DNA of 64,000 nucleotides from Crocodylus rhombifer (taxonomy: Eukaryota; Chordata; Crocodylia; Crocodylidae), in assembly GCA_038503035.1 (NCBI GenBank), contig JAVSML010020427.1:2311-66310 (forward strand), read 5' to 3'. The notes under the pieces were generated by a model that had not been told where the DNA came from, searched no databases, and was given only the letters and a program-made list of their open reading frames with translations. The translations under genes were made by a program, and so were the position numbers. Below are positions 35,649 to 47,445 of this stretch, one piece after another. Within the stretch, counting starts at the first letter, position 1; each line of letters begins with the position of its first letter.

Positions 35649-37325
35649 TGGCTATCTTCTGTAATATAACTTAATATCCTTTGCCCTGTTGACCACTGTG
35701 CATTGCAAAGGAGTTAATTGAGCTGTCCATAATGATGGTTAGGCCATTTACCTAAGTGACTATATCAGTGTGTGTGAATGGCTTAAATTCTTCATTCCAA
35801 AATACATTACCTTAAAGTTGTCCATAATGGATTTCATTTTCCATCAGGTTGCTCAATTGGCTATGTTAATTAGGTCCTATGGAAGCTCCTCATTGTCATT
35901 TTTAATCTTGACTAACCTAAATAATTTTGTGTCAGCTACAAATTTTCCACTTCACTGTTCATCTATTTTCACTTCAGTATTAAATACATGAAACAGCACA
36001 GAACTTAAATGTAGAATATTTAAATATCACTATCTATGCCTTTGCTGTTTCTTCTTACCTTCCCATGACCCTGTCCTTTTCTTGTCCCATCAAGCATTTT
36101 TATGTTGTTTAATGTTTTTGTGTCTGTTATCTCAGTGGTTCCCATCCTATCCATTCCTGCTTAGGAGTTGAGTCATGGATACTGATAGATTGTACATTTA
36201 CATTAGAAAACATAGGCTTACTCTTTCAATACAGAAAACTTTATTTTTTCACCATCAACAAACTTTGTTTCAAAAAAAATAATGAGGACTTTTATCTTTG
36301 ATCCTACTACCTTTTTGGTCACTACTCTAATCAAAAGACTTCAAAATAAGATTATTTTTTCCCTTTCCAGATAGGATCAGTTTGTGTTAGAAATAAAAAT
36401 TAATTATGTTATGAAAGACACAGTAATTTATTTCAAAACATATTTAATAGCCAAAAACTTTTTGCAAAAAATTAGAAAGAAAGCCTTTCATTATGGTGAG
36501 AAGTTCTATTTGAAATCTCCATGGAATTGTATAATGGAAACGTGCAAAATTGAAAATTTGCAGCAGTTATTTTGTTATAATGAATAATATGTTATTAACA
36601 ACAATCATAATAATAATAATAATATCAACCACATGTAGTATTTGCAAAGCCAGAACATGGATAGATATTTGTAATGATTTTTCCCTCTTTAGGTAATGAT
36701 TAAATACAGTATGCGTGATTGGTTGATTCAGTGCTCTGTCTAACATTAAGTTTCTAATCTGGGTGATCATCATTTCTAGTTACTCAGAACAATACTGTAC
36801 ATTACTTATTTAGGGCAAGATCAAAAGTCTCCTAAACAGGACTTAAGTAGACTTTATGTAGATCTATAATTACAATTCAAACACCCCCACTTAGAAGCCA
36901 CCTAACCCATAAAGTGCCTTAACTCACTAGGCATTTCCCTGTTTGACCTGAAAGTTCTGTGGCAACCTTCACTCTTCCTTTTTTACATACCCAGAAATTT
37001 AAAAATCTGAGCAGTTCATACTTCAGCTCTCACTTAAGCTCTACTGGGATCCAGAAATAAGGATTAGCACTGCCTGTCTTCTGACAGGCACAATTTAGAT
37101 GGCATTCTCAGAGCATGTTTAATGCACACAGGCAAGATAAGTTACCTCCTGAAATGCAGTTGGAGCTTCTATATTTTTAAATGATGGAATTCCATCCTCA
37201 CATGGACAGATCTAGAATTTTGAAAATGGGGGTGCTTACGATGAGGTTCATCATTACATATAAAACAACACATGTTTTTCTCTATTAAAAATAAGCTATA
37301 TGCTTTATTAGTATGCAGGAATTAT
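35649..37325 (+). other. Intron sequence with an ATA/ATAATA simple repeat
   Basis: AT-rich intron. A short (ATA)n run lies at about 36608-36624. There is no other feature. Confidence 0.5.
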
Positions 37326-37575
37326 GGTTTTCTCTGATGAAAAAAATTCAAAATTTTCTGATTTAAAAAAAATCCCCAAATCCACATTTGTCCGTGTTTA
37401 AAATGAACCGCCACTATATATAAACATTTTATTATTAACAAAAGTCCCCAAATCTACATTTGTCCATGATTAAGATGAAATATATAGTGGCATTTCATTT
37501 TAGTCATGGAAAAAAATGGATTTTGGGAGGTTTTTTGAAATCAGAAAATTTTGAATTTTTTTACCAGAGAAAACC
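37326..37575. repeat. Long palindrome, arms about 100 nt (foldback MITE)
   Basis: The left arm runs GGTTTTCTCTGATGAAAAAA through AAAATTTTCTGATTT to GCCACTATATA. The right arm mirrors it (ATATAGTGGCATTTCATTTT ... AAATCAGAAAATTTTGAATT ... AGAGAAAACC). The centre is near 37440. A partial direct copy of CCCAAATCTACATTTGTCC sits in the loop. The element is non-coding. Confidence 0.75.
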
Positions 37576-37940
37576 AGGGTCCCTGTTAATATGCTAGTAG
37601 GGCTATGGCTATACTATTCTATTTAAGATTAAGGAAAAGCAAATATAACTCCATTGGAATGAGTTAAAAATAATCTGCAGGGCTCTGGAATAGGAACTTC
37701 ATTACCAGGAACAGCTAACAGACAGCAGATTTGCAAAAGAAAGGATAGGTTGATTGGTCGAACATCAAGACGACTAAAAGAAGAGAGGGTTGTTAACACC
37801 TGTGTAATAAAGAGTTTAGAAGGGATCAGGTAGATTATGATAAACCATGAAGTCAAGTGACTCCCTCAGCACTGCCTGAGTACAAATGCCACTGCCACTG
37901 CCAGTCAGTTGATTTTAAACTTTGGGTGGAGCACAGTCCT
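37576..37940 (+). other. Intron sequence, nothing recognised
   Basis: No gene or named repeat is seen. Confidence 0.4.
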
Positions 37941-38470
37941 CCCCGATCATAATGATTTGAGCACTCTCCCCTGGAAGCTGGAGACCAAGATTCAGTATGC
38001 AGCTCAGATGAGATGAGTCAAGGTCATGTCTCCCACCTCCCACAAGAGCATCCTAACCAAATATGTTATGTTTACCTGTTGAAGGTCAGCCTTTGTGCTG
38101 AAAGATTGCAGATACAGGAGGCCTAAAAGAGAGTACAGAAAGGAGGGTGATTGTTTCTCACTGTTCTTCAGATTATTTTGAAGATTTATCCATTACTGTA
38201 GAAACATTCCTAGGAGTAGGGAGTCCTCTCTTCTCCCCAGGTGATTGTCCTAACCACTAAGCAACCATATATATTACCTTTTGTGCAATCTCTGTCTCAC
38301 TCTGTCCAGGAGTGGAGTATATCACTGCCTCTACCTAGCAACTGTTGGTTGGGGCAGTTTCCTGGGAGGTGAGATGCAGTTCTGAACACTCATAGTGAAA
38401 AAAGGAATGACCCCCTGGTCCCCTACTTTTTGGGATAGTATTTTAACCACTATTATACAAAATGCTGGTA
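37941..38470. repeat. Cluster of tRNA-like SINE fragments, both orientations
   Basis: TTTGAGCACTCTCCCCTGGA then GCTGGAGACCAAGATTCAG at about 37957-38000 reads forward. On the minus strand, TTGCTTAGTGGTTAGGACAA (38248-38267) and TAGTGGTTAAAATACTATCC (near 38435-38455) resemble the A-box side of similar SINEs. All are degraded and their limits are approximate. Confidence 0.4.
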
Positions 38471-38973
38471 GCACCACTGTTTTTTCCATTCCTGTTTTAA
38501 GAGAAAATAGGTACCCCTTTTCAGTTATTTTGAAGAACATTTTTCAGGCATCAAGCCTTAGGTAAGGACCCTGGGCTTCCCATTTGAAACAGGTGCAGCC
38601 ATGCCCTGTTTCAGGTGCCTAAGCTCTGGAAGGGAGTGAGATTGTATTCACATGCAGGGTTTAGCATCTACTGTTGGCTACGCCCAGATCTCTCCCAATT
38701 TAGGGTGTGGGCTTTTTGGATTTTCTCTTTCACTGGCTTAACTCATTCTATTTCAGGAGCCTATGGGTACAGCTTTAGAAATTGGATTATGTTCTGGGGG
38801 CCAGATTCTTAAAAAAATATGTGTTACAGCACCCAGCTTGTAGGCACCCAATCCTTTATTGGATCTAGACTTTAGTTCCTGATATTTATCACAGAGGGTT
38901 ATGGAAAAGGACACATGCAAAGTCATGGTGAAACTGGCAGCTGCAAAGAATAAATAAACATAATATAATGATA
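38471..38973 (+). other. Intron sequence, nothing recognised
   Basis: No gene or named repeat is seen. Confidence 0.4.
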
Positions 38974-39288
38974 GACAAGTTTCCTTGGCTAAATGTGATA
39001 TCTTCTATTAGACCAACTCAAATAGTTGGAAAAATTCTTCTTTGCAAGCTTTCGTGTATAAATACCTTCTGTCAGGCTGAGGAAGCGTCTGCAGTTGGTC
39101 TGTGCTCTTCCTGGATAGAATGAATAGTAAAGAACCCATCAGACCATCCAGAAAGGGCACAGACCAACTGCAGATGTTTCCTCAGCCTGATGAAGGGTTT
39201 TTATACCTGAAAGCTTGCAAGAAAGAATTTTTCCAACTATTTGAGTTGGTCTAATAAAAGATACCGGATTTACCCAAAGAACCTTGTC
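38974..39288. mobile_element. Foldback element, arms about 140 nt
   Basis: The left arm contains TATTAGACCAACTCAAATAG then TTGGAAAAATTC, and later GTCAGGCTGAGGAAGCGTCT and GCAGTTGGTCTGTGC. The right arm is its near-complete inverse (GCACAGACCAACTGC ... CTATTTGAGTTGGTCTAATA). A one-armed relative lies at 60158-60300. The right side continues into GTCTGCCTATGTCCTTAGGC and AACATGGCTACAAC, so the full repeat may extend to about 39331. No coding frame is seen. Confidence 0.75.
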
Positions 39289-39331
39289 TGCCTATGTCCT
39301 TAGGCAAACATGGCTACAACTTATACTCCCA

Positions 39332-40245
39332 TAATACAATGAATCGGTTTTGAAATATAAAGCATGTATCATTGGCTGAATAAATATAATAAACAGAGTA
39401 ATATTTGTAATACATGACATAAAGAAAATGATTAATAGAGGCTTTAAAAATAGATGTTAAACTTGCCCTCAGCTATTTTAAATAGGTGTACATCAACTAT
39501 CATTAAACACCAGTTTGTGGACCAAGTATGATTTTATAGACAGTGTTTAACAAAGATCCAGACTTTTCTTAGCTCAGCTATGTACATAAGAAATACGTAC
39601 ACTTGATCCCACACCTCAAAGAGGGCAGCTCACTCAGAGATCAACCGAACCATCCTATTGAAATGCAAGTAAAAACAATTCTTTTCTGTTTATCAGAACT
39701 CTTTAGGCCAGAATGTAGCTTTTAGTCACAATCCATAGATACCTCCATCATATTTATAGCAAAGAGAAGAGAACAATCTGCAGTGCCATCTCTAAAAGGT
39801 ATGGCATAAACCCACCTATGTGATCAATCAACTCTGTTGATTGGTGCAAGGAACTAATTAAGAAGTCCTTCTCCCCACCTACCCTAAAAGTGAGGGTAAA
39901 CTATATTAATCTTTACACCCCAGTCTCAACAATACATAGATTTCTTCATCAGGGTCTAGAGATACTGGGATTGTCTGTTATGATTCTTAATATTTACTGA
40001 TAATCTTCTGAAAATATCAAAAGATATGAAATATCATCACTTAAAACAAAATGCATGGTACATATTATACACAGCCATGTAAGACAGTAAAATGTGAATG
40101 TGTTCAGACAGGTTTATTAAACTTTAATTATTTGCTAAAACAGTTCTTCATCAATGTACAGGTGTCCATTTGTGAGGTGTTGAGGCCATGATGATCACAA
40201 ACAAAGCAAGTCAAAAAATCAAATGCATTGTTGTTGTTTATTCAG
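39332..40245 (+). other. Intron sequence up to the acceptor at 40245
   Basis: No gene is seen. Ends in the T-rich acceptor TTGTTGTTGTTTATTCAG. Confidence 0.5.
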
Positions 40246-40465
40246 ATGAGTGAAGCAGAGGTTAATGGGCAATTTGAATCGGTGTGTGAATCAGTGTTTA
40301 GTGAAGTTGAAGCTCAGGCAATGGATGCCCTTGATCTCCCAGGATGCTTCCGAACAAGAAGCCACAGTTACCTGCGTGCCATTCAGGCAGGTTACTCCCA
40401 AGATGATGAATGTATCCCTGCAATGGCATCTTCCAACATCACCTCAACTATCAGGTCAACCACAG
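40246..40465 (+). CDS. DLGAP2: DLGAP2-like coding exon, phase 0 to 1
   Basis: The 220-nt exon encodes M-S-E-A-E-V-N-G-Q-F-E-S-V-C-E-S-V-F-S-E, then V-E-A-Q-A-M-D-A-L-D-L-P-G-C-F, then R-T-R-S-H-S-Y-L-R-A-I-Q-A-G-Y and S-Q-D-D-E-C-I-P, ending in a Ser/Thr-rich I-R-S-T-T. The R-T-R-S-H-S-Y-L-R-A segment followed by acidic S-Q-D-D-E is another MAGUK guanylate-kinase-binding repeat. The acceptor is ttgtttattcAG and the donor is ACAG|GTAAGA. One base is left over for the next exon, which lies beyond the window. The opening ATG is an internal Met, not a start, because the exon at 29532 reads into it in frame. The proline-rich exon that follows in the family (P-P-P-V-P-P-R type) was not found before 64000. 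Confidence 0.93.
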
Positions 40466-42751
40466 GTAAGAAAATCTATGCTAGCCTTTATGCTATTTCA
40501 CATGTAAAATATATTTGATTTTGAAAACAGTGCATGAAACAGAAACCCTCTTGTTCCTATGCCATTAGCATGATTGATGCTCTATAGTACATTGAGAATT
40601 GGGCCTTTGATATTGTACTATAGTGCTTATATGTCCAGCTATTCAGACGCGGATACTTTAATATTTATTCTAGAAACCTAATATAATATATAACATCTGT
40701 ATTCTGAAAGTATTACATACTGTGCCTGAATTTCAACCTGAACTAAACTTCTTTCACATGCACAGTTTTACAAGTACAAGCTTACAAGTTACAAGTTTTA
40801 CAAGTGTAAATGAGTGGTATTATTTAGACCAGACCAGAACTTGTAGCCTATATGCCTCATGCAGCCTATGTGCGGTTAACGTATGACTTGTGAGCCCTAG
40901 TGGCTGTCTTACTTGCACAGTGGGGGCATAGAGGCCAAGTGTCACTGGTACATCACACACAGTGTGAAATAGGGGCCATGTGTCACTGTTGAAGCCTACA
41001 TAGTGGAGACAGATCCTGCAGGTTGGCCCAACAGTGTGCAACAGGTGCAGTGTGAGGCCAAGGGAGCCCTAACTCACGTTGCTTTAGAAATCTAAATGGC
41101 TGACTGCACCTCCCCATCCAAGATAAGGTACATCCAAAATAATCATCTCTACTCATGTTTATAGGCACTTTTAAAATACTGAAGCAAAAGGAGAAGCTGG
41201 GATTTAAAAGTGCCTCAAATTCTTCAGGGTGGAATATAGAGAACTTTCCTATAGTATATTTTTCTGAAGTTAACAGGTTATGATAAATTGCTACAGCATT
41301 CATACTTGACACAGTCCACACACTTTTGCCATATACCTCCTCAATAGTCATTATCATACCCCTCATTTTTATGTCCTCTAAACAATTTTAGAGTTTCTTT
41401 TCTTTCAAGTTGCTTAATAAAGAGGTTAATTTATTGGACTTGCAGCTGTCATTGATAGGGAGAAGATTTCACAGATAAGAGTTGGAAACTTGAAGTGCAT
41501 GTATTACAAAAATAATTATTTGTCAATTATTCATATTTTTATATTTTCAAATAAATGATCTTATACTTAGGCATGATATTGTCTTACATCGGTATTTCTA
41601 TGTTAAAATGCAATGCATATTTTCATGCTATGCATCCCCAGGAAGTAAATATATATTCTCACAACACCTTAACATACAAAAATGCCTGCTTAAATTGTTT
41701 ATTTGACATATCCACTGTACAGCAAAACAGTGGAAGCTTTGAAAGGAAAGCAGCTGTCATTGTTCAGTAATATTGGCATGCAATTCTCTCAATAGCATTA
41801 GTGTGTTATTTTACATTCAGAGTGGTATTTTATACTGAACAGCTGAAAGCTGTTCTTCATAAAGCTGTTTAAACTATATAAGTTCTAGTTCTAGTTAAAA
41901 GTAGATATGCTGTGCCCCCTCACCACATGTATAGGTATTTGTATTACATGCCTGAAAGCTTAAATAGCCATACTATCAAGGAGCAAATGTATTAATAGAG
42001 TAAAACTTTTGAGAGGTACGGAAGAGACTACACTTTTTCCAGCTGTAGTTTAGCACTTGATGACTAATATGCAGTAATCTTTTCATGAACTGAGGCCAAA
42101 ATAATTAACCTTGTGTATCTAAATATGAGTTTCGGTATTTGACTTTAGGCACCAAAGTTAGAACGCTTCTAGAATACTCCATTTAGTAAACAGCTCGATT
42201 GACTTGTATGCCTAAGTAACTGTGACTTTATATTTTATATTAAACATACTCTTCCCATCTAAAAAGATATAACTTCTATTTTCCCTAGAGTCATAAAGCT
42301 GAATAAGATAGTGTGTTTGGCAAAATAACCAGATTAGACAGTAAATATGTCTGCATCATACTGTTTCTTTCCTTATTAAAAATGTTATGCATTGATTAGA
42401 AATCTGCTGGTTAAATGATATGGTTTTGAAAGCTCTAACCTTCATTTCACACATGGTTTCTTTCTCATCTCAGGAATGATTTATCAGATAGATTTTCTGG
42501 CCTAAATATGTAATCTTTATGCTTTGTTGGTGTTAGGGAATATTGACATTGGAGGAGGGGAAAAAAAGGACGAAAGGAAAAAAGATAGCAATTACATACG
42601 GGGTCACAAGCGAAACCCTGGTTCAAAAAAACATGGGTTTATAATCTAGATCTGTATTCAAGCTGTTTTTCCAGTGCCATTGAATGAATTTGTTTTTGTC
42701 TTCTGTGATGTTACCAGGGTAAGAAAAATATCCAAATAAGAAACATTTATC
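40466..42751 (+). other. First part of the 3'-most intron, nothing recognised
   Basis: No coding exon or clear repeat end. Direct repeats of TTACAAGT occur near 40776-40805. Open frames such as 40983-41366 (minus) show no family resemblance. Confidence 0.5.
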
Positions 42752-43343
42752 TGGGCCCCTCTACATATGCAGGTAAAGGTGCAATGGGATCTAATGCACG
42801 ATCCACACAATCACACCTCCTGCCATGCCACATGCTTCAAGTACCACCAAAGCTGAGAGATCATGGCAGCTGTGATCTTGCTGCCCTAGATGTACCATGC
42901 ACCCCCAGGGCTAGGAGATTACATCCGTGCTTCACAGGTCACAGCACCAGGAGGGCACACTGTGGGAACCCAACATCCGGATTTGCAGGACGCAGTTCCA
43001 GGGACTTCAGGGTGCTGCCAGGACCCAGAGTCAGAAGCTGCTGCAGCTGAGAGTCCCCTGAATGATGGGGCTCTCAGCTCTGGCTGGGCATGATGGACCC
43101 ATGCAGCTGGGAGCCCCATCAGTTGACAGGGCTCCCAGCTGCAGAAGAGACCCTGGTATGTGTGCAAATGAAAGTTTAGTAGCAACCAGATATAAAGTTA
43201 GTACACATTTTTGAGGTCTAACTTTATAGCTGGTTGGAGCTTTTAAAAGTGTTATTGGTACTTTACATGTGTAGCTGGTCTCAAGGTATGTGTACAGTTA
43301 ACCAGTTAATTTGATGATACCTGTAACATGTAGAGGGGGTCTC
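42752..43343. mobile_element. MITE-like element (CCCCTCTACAT termini)
   Basis: The left end TGGGCCCCTCTACATATGCA matches the inverted right end AGACCCCCTCTACATGTTAC. The GC-rich interior has repeated GCTGGGAGCC / GGCTCCCAGCT words that form local hairpins (43106-43141). A fragment of the same family lies at 60580-60882. Confidence 0.6.
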
Positions 43344-44429
43344 AGATGTCCAAGGAAAAGAAACAATGATGTGATTCAAAATTAATTGAAATGTTCAGTT
43401 GAGAAATAAGTCACTAGCTTAAAACCATAGGGTAATTGTTCCACAGTTCTGTCTATAGCATTTGGTATGTTAGGGGCAGATACTTCATATTTCAAATATT
43501 ACTAAACTTCAAATAACCCCTTCCTCTTTCACTGCTCTAAAAATTGTAAAATAGGTTTTGCATAAAATTCAGTATATGACATTGACATATAGGAGATGGA
43601 TAAAATTCTCATTCAAGGAAAACCCCCAAAGCTCAATGTTTCCCTTTAGCCTTCAGTGTCAATTAAGCCTTTGAATCTCGGGAATCAGTTCACCCCTTCA
43701 AATCTTGTTTTATTAAATTGGAATTTACTTTTTTTTGCTGCTGATGTAACAAGTTCTTCTTGGCAAAGCCCAGATTGTTGCTTAGAAAATTAAAAGGCAT
43801 ATCATTTTTATTAAAGTAGTTGAAATTTTAATGATAGAAATCATGGCTGCCTCTTATTGATGATGTAAAGAAATGAAATTGTAGATTGACTGGAACATTT
43901 AATAACAAAACGGAAAATGTAAATCTGAAGCAGAGAAAGATTACTATTTTATCTATAAAATTAATAAAGTATATTATAAAAATTTGAAATATACAATATT
44001 TTATTATGAAATACCTTTTGGGAGAATGTGCCTAGAATCTTGGGGCCAGGTTCTATTCCACTAGCATAAGTGAATTTAGGGACCACATAGTTACCCTACT
44101 CAAGTATCTGGAAAAGTATTACAATAAAAGGCAGATGAGCCCTCCTCACTGCTTTTTTGTAACTGTCTTAAGGGTAACAGGTGCTTATTACAAAAGCAAA
44201 TGCTTTAATGGATTTCCAGGGATTCAAGCAGAGTGGACTAGAATCACTTTTTGGCATCTGAGTCTACTTGAACATCCAAGAAGTGGAATAAAATTTGGCC
44301 CTGGGCTTCATTTAGAACAGCAGGAAGGCTACAGCCTTATTGAATAAGTATATGAGACTCACTAACTAGCCTGCCAGCAGGATTGCTTGATACAGTTTCG
44401 AAAAGGGGTGCTGTAGTCAAAATTTCCAG
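43344..44429 (+). other. Intron sequence, probable ancient repeat remnant
   Basis: Mostly AT-rich. TGGGGCCAGGTTCTATTCCA near 44041-44060 resembles an old amniote interspersed repeat. No gene is seen. Confidence 0.4.
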
Positions 44430-44634
44430 GCCAAGTACAGACAGCCAAAAAGCCCAAGGGTGAATCAATTCAGTCTTTTCAGATTAGTCTAAACTGAAGA
44501 GATTAAACTGAGAAACAAGTGAACATACATTAACTTTTGATTCTGGCTAGAAGCTGGGAGGTGCTAGAGCACGCCTATCTGGCACATAGCCAGCATGTGC
44601 TGTGTATTTGCTTCCTGTTCCTGCTACCCCCAAG
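44430..44634 (+). mobile_element. DNA transposon family A, 5' fragment abutting the next copy
   Basis: CCAAGTACAGACAGCCAAAA then AGCCCAAGGGTGAATC is the start of a family A copy of the subtype seen at 47426. It breaks off after CTGCTACCCCCAAG, directly at the 5' terminus of the copy at 44635. Confidence 0.6.
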
Positions 44635-45527
44635 GGCTAGGGACCAACATTCAAAAAATCCTTGCCTAAGATGAATCAGTTTGTAACCACACAGACATCC
44701 CCTCTGGACTGAGAAAATGCAGGCACATGCCTGCAGTGGCTCAGGCTAGAAGCTGGGGGGTCAGGCTAGCAACCCTCCCCTCTTTTCCATAGTGCTGAGC
44801 TGAGGGGGGGCATGGCCAGGCCCCAGCAGAATGCTCTGATTAGGGAAGGGTTTCCTCCCCCATGATAATAGAGCATTTATCAGCTGTGTTATCAGCATTC
44901 AGCACCCCATCAGAAAACAAAGACTCTCTCATTAGTTCTAGCTCTTCTTAAACAACTTTTTCCAAGGAAACAAGGGAGGGACATTACCAGCGACCTGTAG
45001 ATTAGCTACAAAAAGCCCTACATGGATTTCATACTGTCCCATCACCTGTCGGATGCTGTCCTATCTGTGTTTGTCCTGTCTGCCTTACACAGACACCACT
45101 CAGCATGCTGGCTATGATCTGTGCTGTGGGAGGGACAGAAGAAGTTGAGATCCCTTCCTGAGCAGCAAGGGAAGACAGGTAGACACTGCTGTGCCCACAA
45201 GTCTCTGCTGGAGCTCCAGTGAGGGAGCAGGTGGGAGGGCCAGCCCAGCTCTCTGGAGCAGAGAACCCCATCCAGCCCAGAGAGCATGCTGGGATGCCAG
45301 GGGACTCTGATTTAACTTAAACCAGTTAAGTTAACCTGGGACAGACATTGCATAAACTGGTTTGACTCAAATCAATTAAGTCTGATACTTCATTCAACCA
45401 GGTTTATCTTAAACAAGTTTTAGCCATTTCAAAACTGATTTATGTGCACCGAGCTTTTTTTCTGTTGGAGGTTTAAACCAGTTTCTGATTACTTTAACCA
45501 GTTTATGTGTAACTTCTGTCCCTAGCC
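44635..45527 (+). mobile_element. DNA transposon family A, nearly full copy
   Basis: It starts GGCTAGGGACCAACATTCAA and ends AACTTCTGTCCCTAGCC, with the family's internal words (CCTGCAGTGGCTCAGGCTAG, AACCAGGTTTATCTT) in the usual order and orientation. It is about 893 bp and non-coding. The open frames at 45029-45287 (minus) are chance frames in its GC-rich half. Confidence 0.75.
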
Positions 45528-47335
45528 CTAATGTTTAAGATACTTTCCAGGGATATTCTGTGTGGCCCGGGACATGTTTTGGATATTATCAACTACTAGA
45601 GTAGTTGATACAATACTAACCTTTCTGAAGATTAAAATGGCTCTAAAACTATAGCAGTTCCTGCCTAGATCTGATTGATGGTGTTGTTGGTTCTTTATCT
45701 GTTGGATTAATGAAAAACCTGTTGTTTAACCTCAGCAGAGTTAGGACACTTGAAATGTTCATTAGCAAGCCATTCAAACGATAAAGCTAAGCTTCAAAGT
45801 GTACTTGGTAGAAATCAGTTGCAATCTTGCTCCAAGATTAGGTTAGTCATGAATGTAGACCTGGATGCATTGGGAAGTGCCTGTTCCTAGAAATCATTCA
45901 TTGTGTGGGAGCAGGTAGGAATGTAAGGCACCAGAAGATTCACAGGAGCTTAATTACTTGTCTTGTCCTTACCTAAAGTAGACAATGCCCAGTGCCCCTT
46001 CCCTTCCTGTAATCCAATAAAAACAAGTGCCAATGAAGCAATGACAGCCCATAGTGTTAGGGAGCTCCAATTGGAATTTCACTTTACATGCCCATATGGC
46101 AGTTACCCAGCTGTGCAACTGTTGTTTCTTGGCACTTGCACACAGTTTGTGATCCTAGTTCATGTGCAGTGTGAATGCCTAAATATCCACTGAGTATGGT
46201 CAACAGGCTGTATGCTGAGTGGGATGGTATTCAGTTCTGTACATGTATAAGTCACAAGGAAGAGAGCCTTCTTTCTTAGCCTAATACTCAAGGGTAGATA
46301 CTTGCCTGGAAAATAGGGACCCAGACTAGCTCCCCTTAGAGGGCTTTTAAATCTGCATCTCTCAAATTTTCCAGCCCAGGGCTGTAACCATCAATCCCTA
46401 GGTTAGGCACTATCCAGGCTCTTTTTGATGCTGAGTCATTCCACCTTGCTTTTGATAGTTTTTCAATAAAATGGATGGAGCCCAGTGGGGAAATTTCCCT
46501 CCCACTGTGAGCAAGGGTCTAGGCTAGAACCCAGACCTGTTCCCATTCAGAAGCTCACCATTCTACACACACAGAGCTTGGTGTTCTCTTCTGGCCCCAT
46601 ATATTTCCAGCTTCAAAAGGAAAGTTCAGTAATGCTTACCTTATGGCTTTGTGATTGGAGCTGCTTGCTACAAAACCAGAGAGATGCACATTCAGCTTCG
46701 GCTAAGAACAGTATAGAATGTGAGTCTTTTGTTGGCTGGCCAAGTGCCACAACAACTCATCTACTGAGACTTACTCCTAACATCTGCTAGGCATGAATTT
46801 CTGCCAGGAAGGATTATGTGACATGCTCTCATGTAAGTAGACATATACGGACCTGGATACCTGCCCAGTGGGAGTGCAGCTACTGCATTAGCTCAATTAC
46901 TGTGCCCATGCTTACACACCCACTTTGCACAGGGACTAGGATCACTTTGTGCCATGTCTGTACTTAGCCATCAAAGATGGCAGTTATACACAAATATGTA
47001 ACTGTATGCCTGAGTTCCCTAGGCAGCAGGCAAGGAAGCATGGGCCAACTGTGCTGCCAGTAGTGTGACAGTGACCAGGCCATTTTGTGCTCCATCCCCC
47101 TCCCCCCAGCTTCGTTATGTTACTGGTTACATGGCTGGGTGAGTAGAGTAAAATAGGATTTTACCCTCTGACCCCTGCCAAGTGAAGCCCCTGATTAGGC
47201 TTCACTTTAAAAAGAATAAGAACATTTTATTCCTCCTGTTTCACTTCATAAAATAAGAACATAGACAGCAGGGTGGAGTTGTATCTTGTGTTATAAGATA
47301 ATGTGTCATGGGTGGTTGGGATAGATGTAGACAAA
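45528..47335 (+). other. Intron sequence, nothing recognised
   Basis: No gene. There may be a degraded MITE around 46835-46975 (GTAGACATATACG ... CTGTACTTAGCC), but it is not secure. Confidence 0.4.
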
Positions 47336-47336
47336 T

Positions 47337-47445
47337 GCAGCACATTTATTATCTTGAGATTTCACAGTCCTGCCTTTTCTACCACTGCCTCTGTACTACA
47401 GCTGCTGTCAGGAACAAGGTTTATAGGCTAGGCACAGACAGTCAA
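47337..47445 (+). repeat. Parent copy of an inverted duplication
   Basis: About 90 bp here, including CATTTATTATCTTGAGATTT then CACAGTCCTGCCTTTTCTAC, recurs inverted at about 48733-48825 with two or three mismatches. It crosses the 5' boundary of the family A element at 47426. Confidence 0.85.

Noticed and set aside
39187..39212. Complete hammerhead ribozyme
   Set aside because: Only the core and stem II are visible. No upstream partner for stem I and no clear stem III with a cleavage triplet were found, so it is reported only as a core-like motif.
40246..40248. ATG as an alternative translation start
   Set aside because: It is the first codon of an internal exon, and the preceding exon reads into it in frame; there is no promoter or first-exon context.
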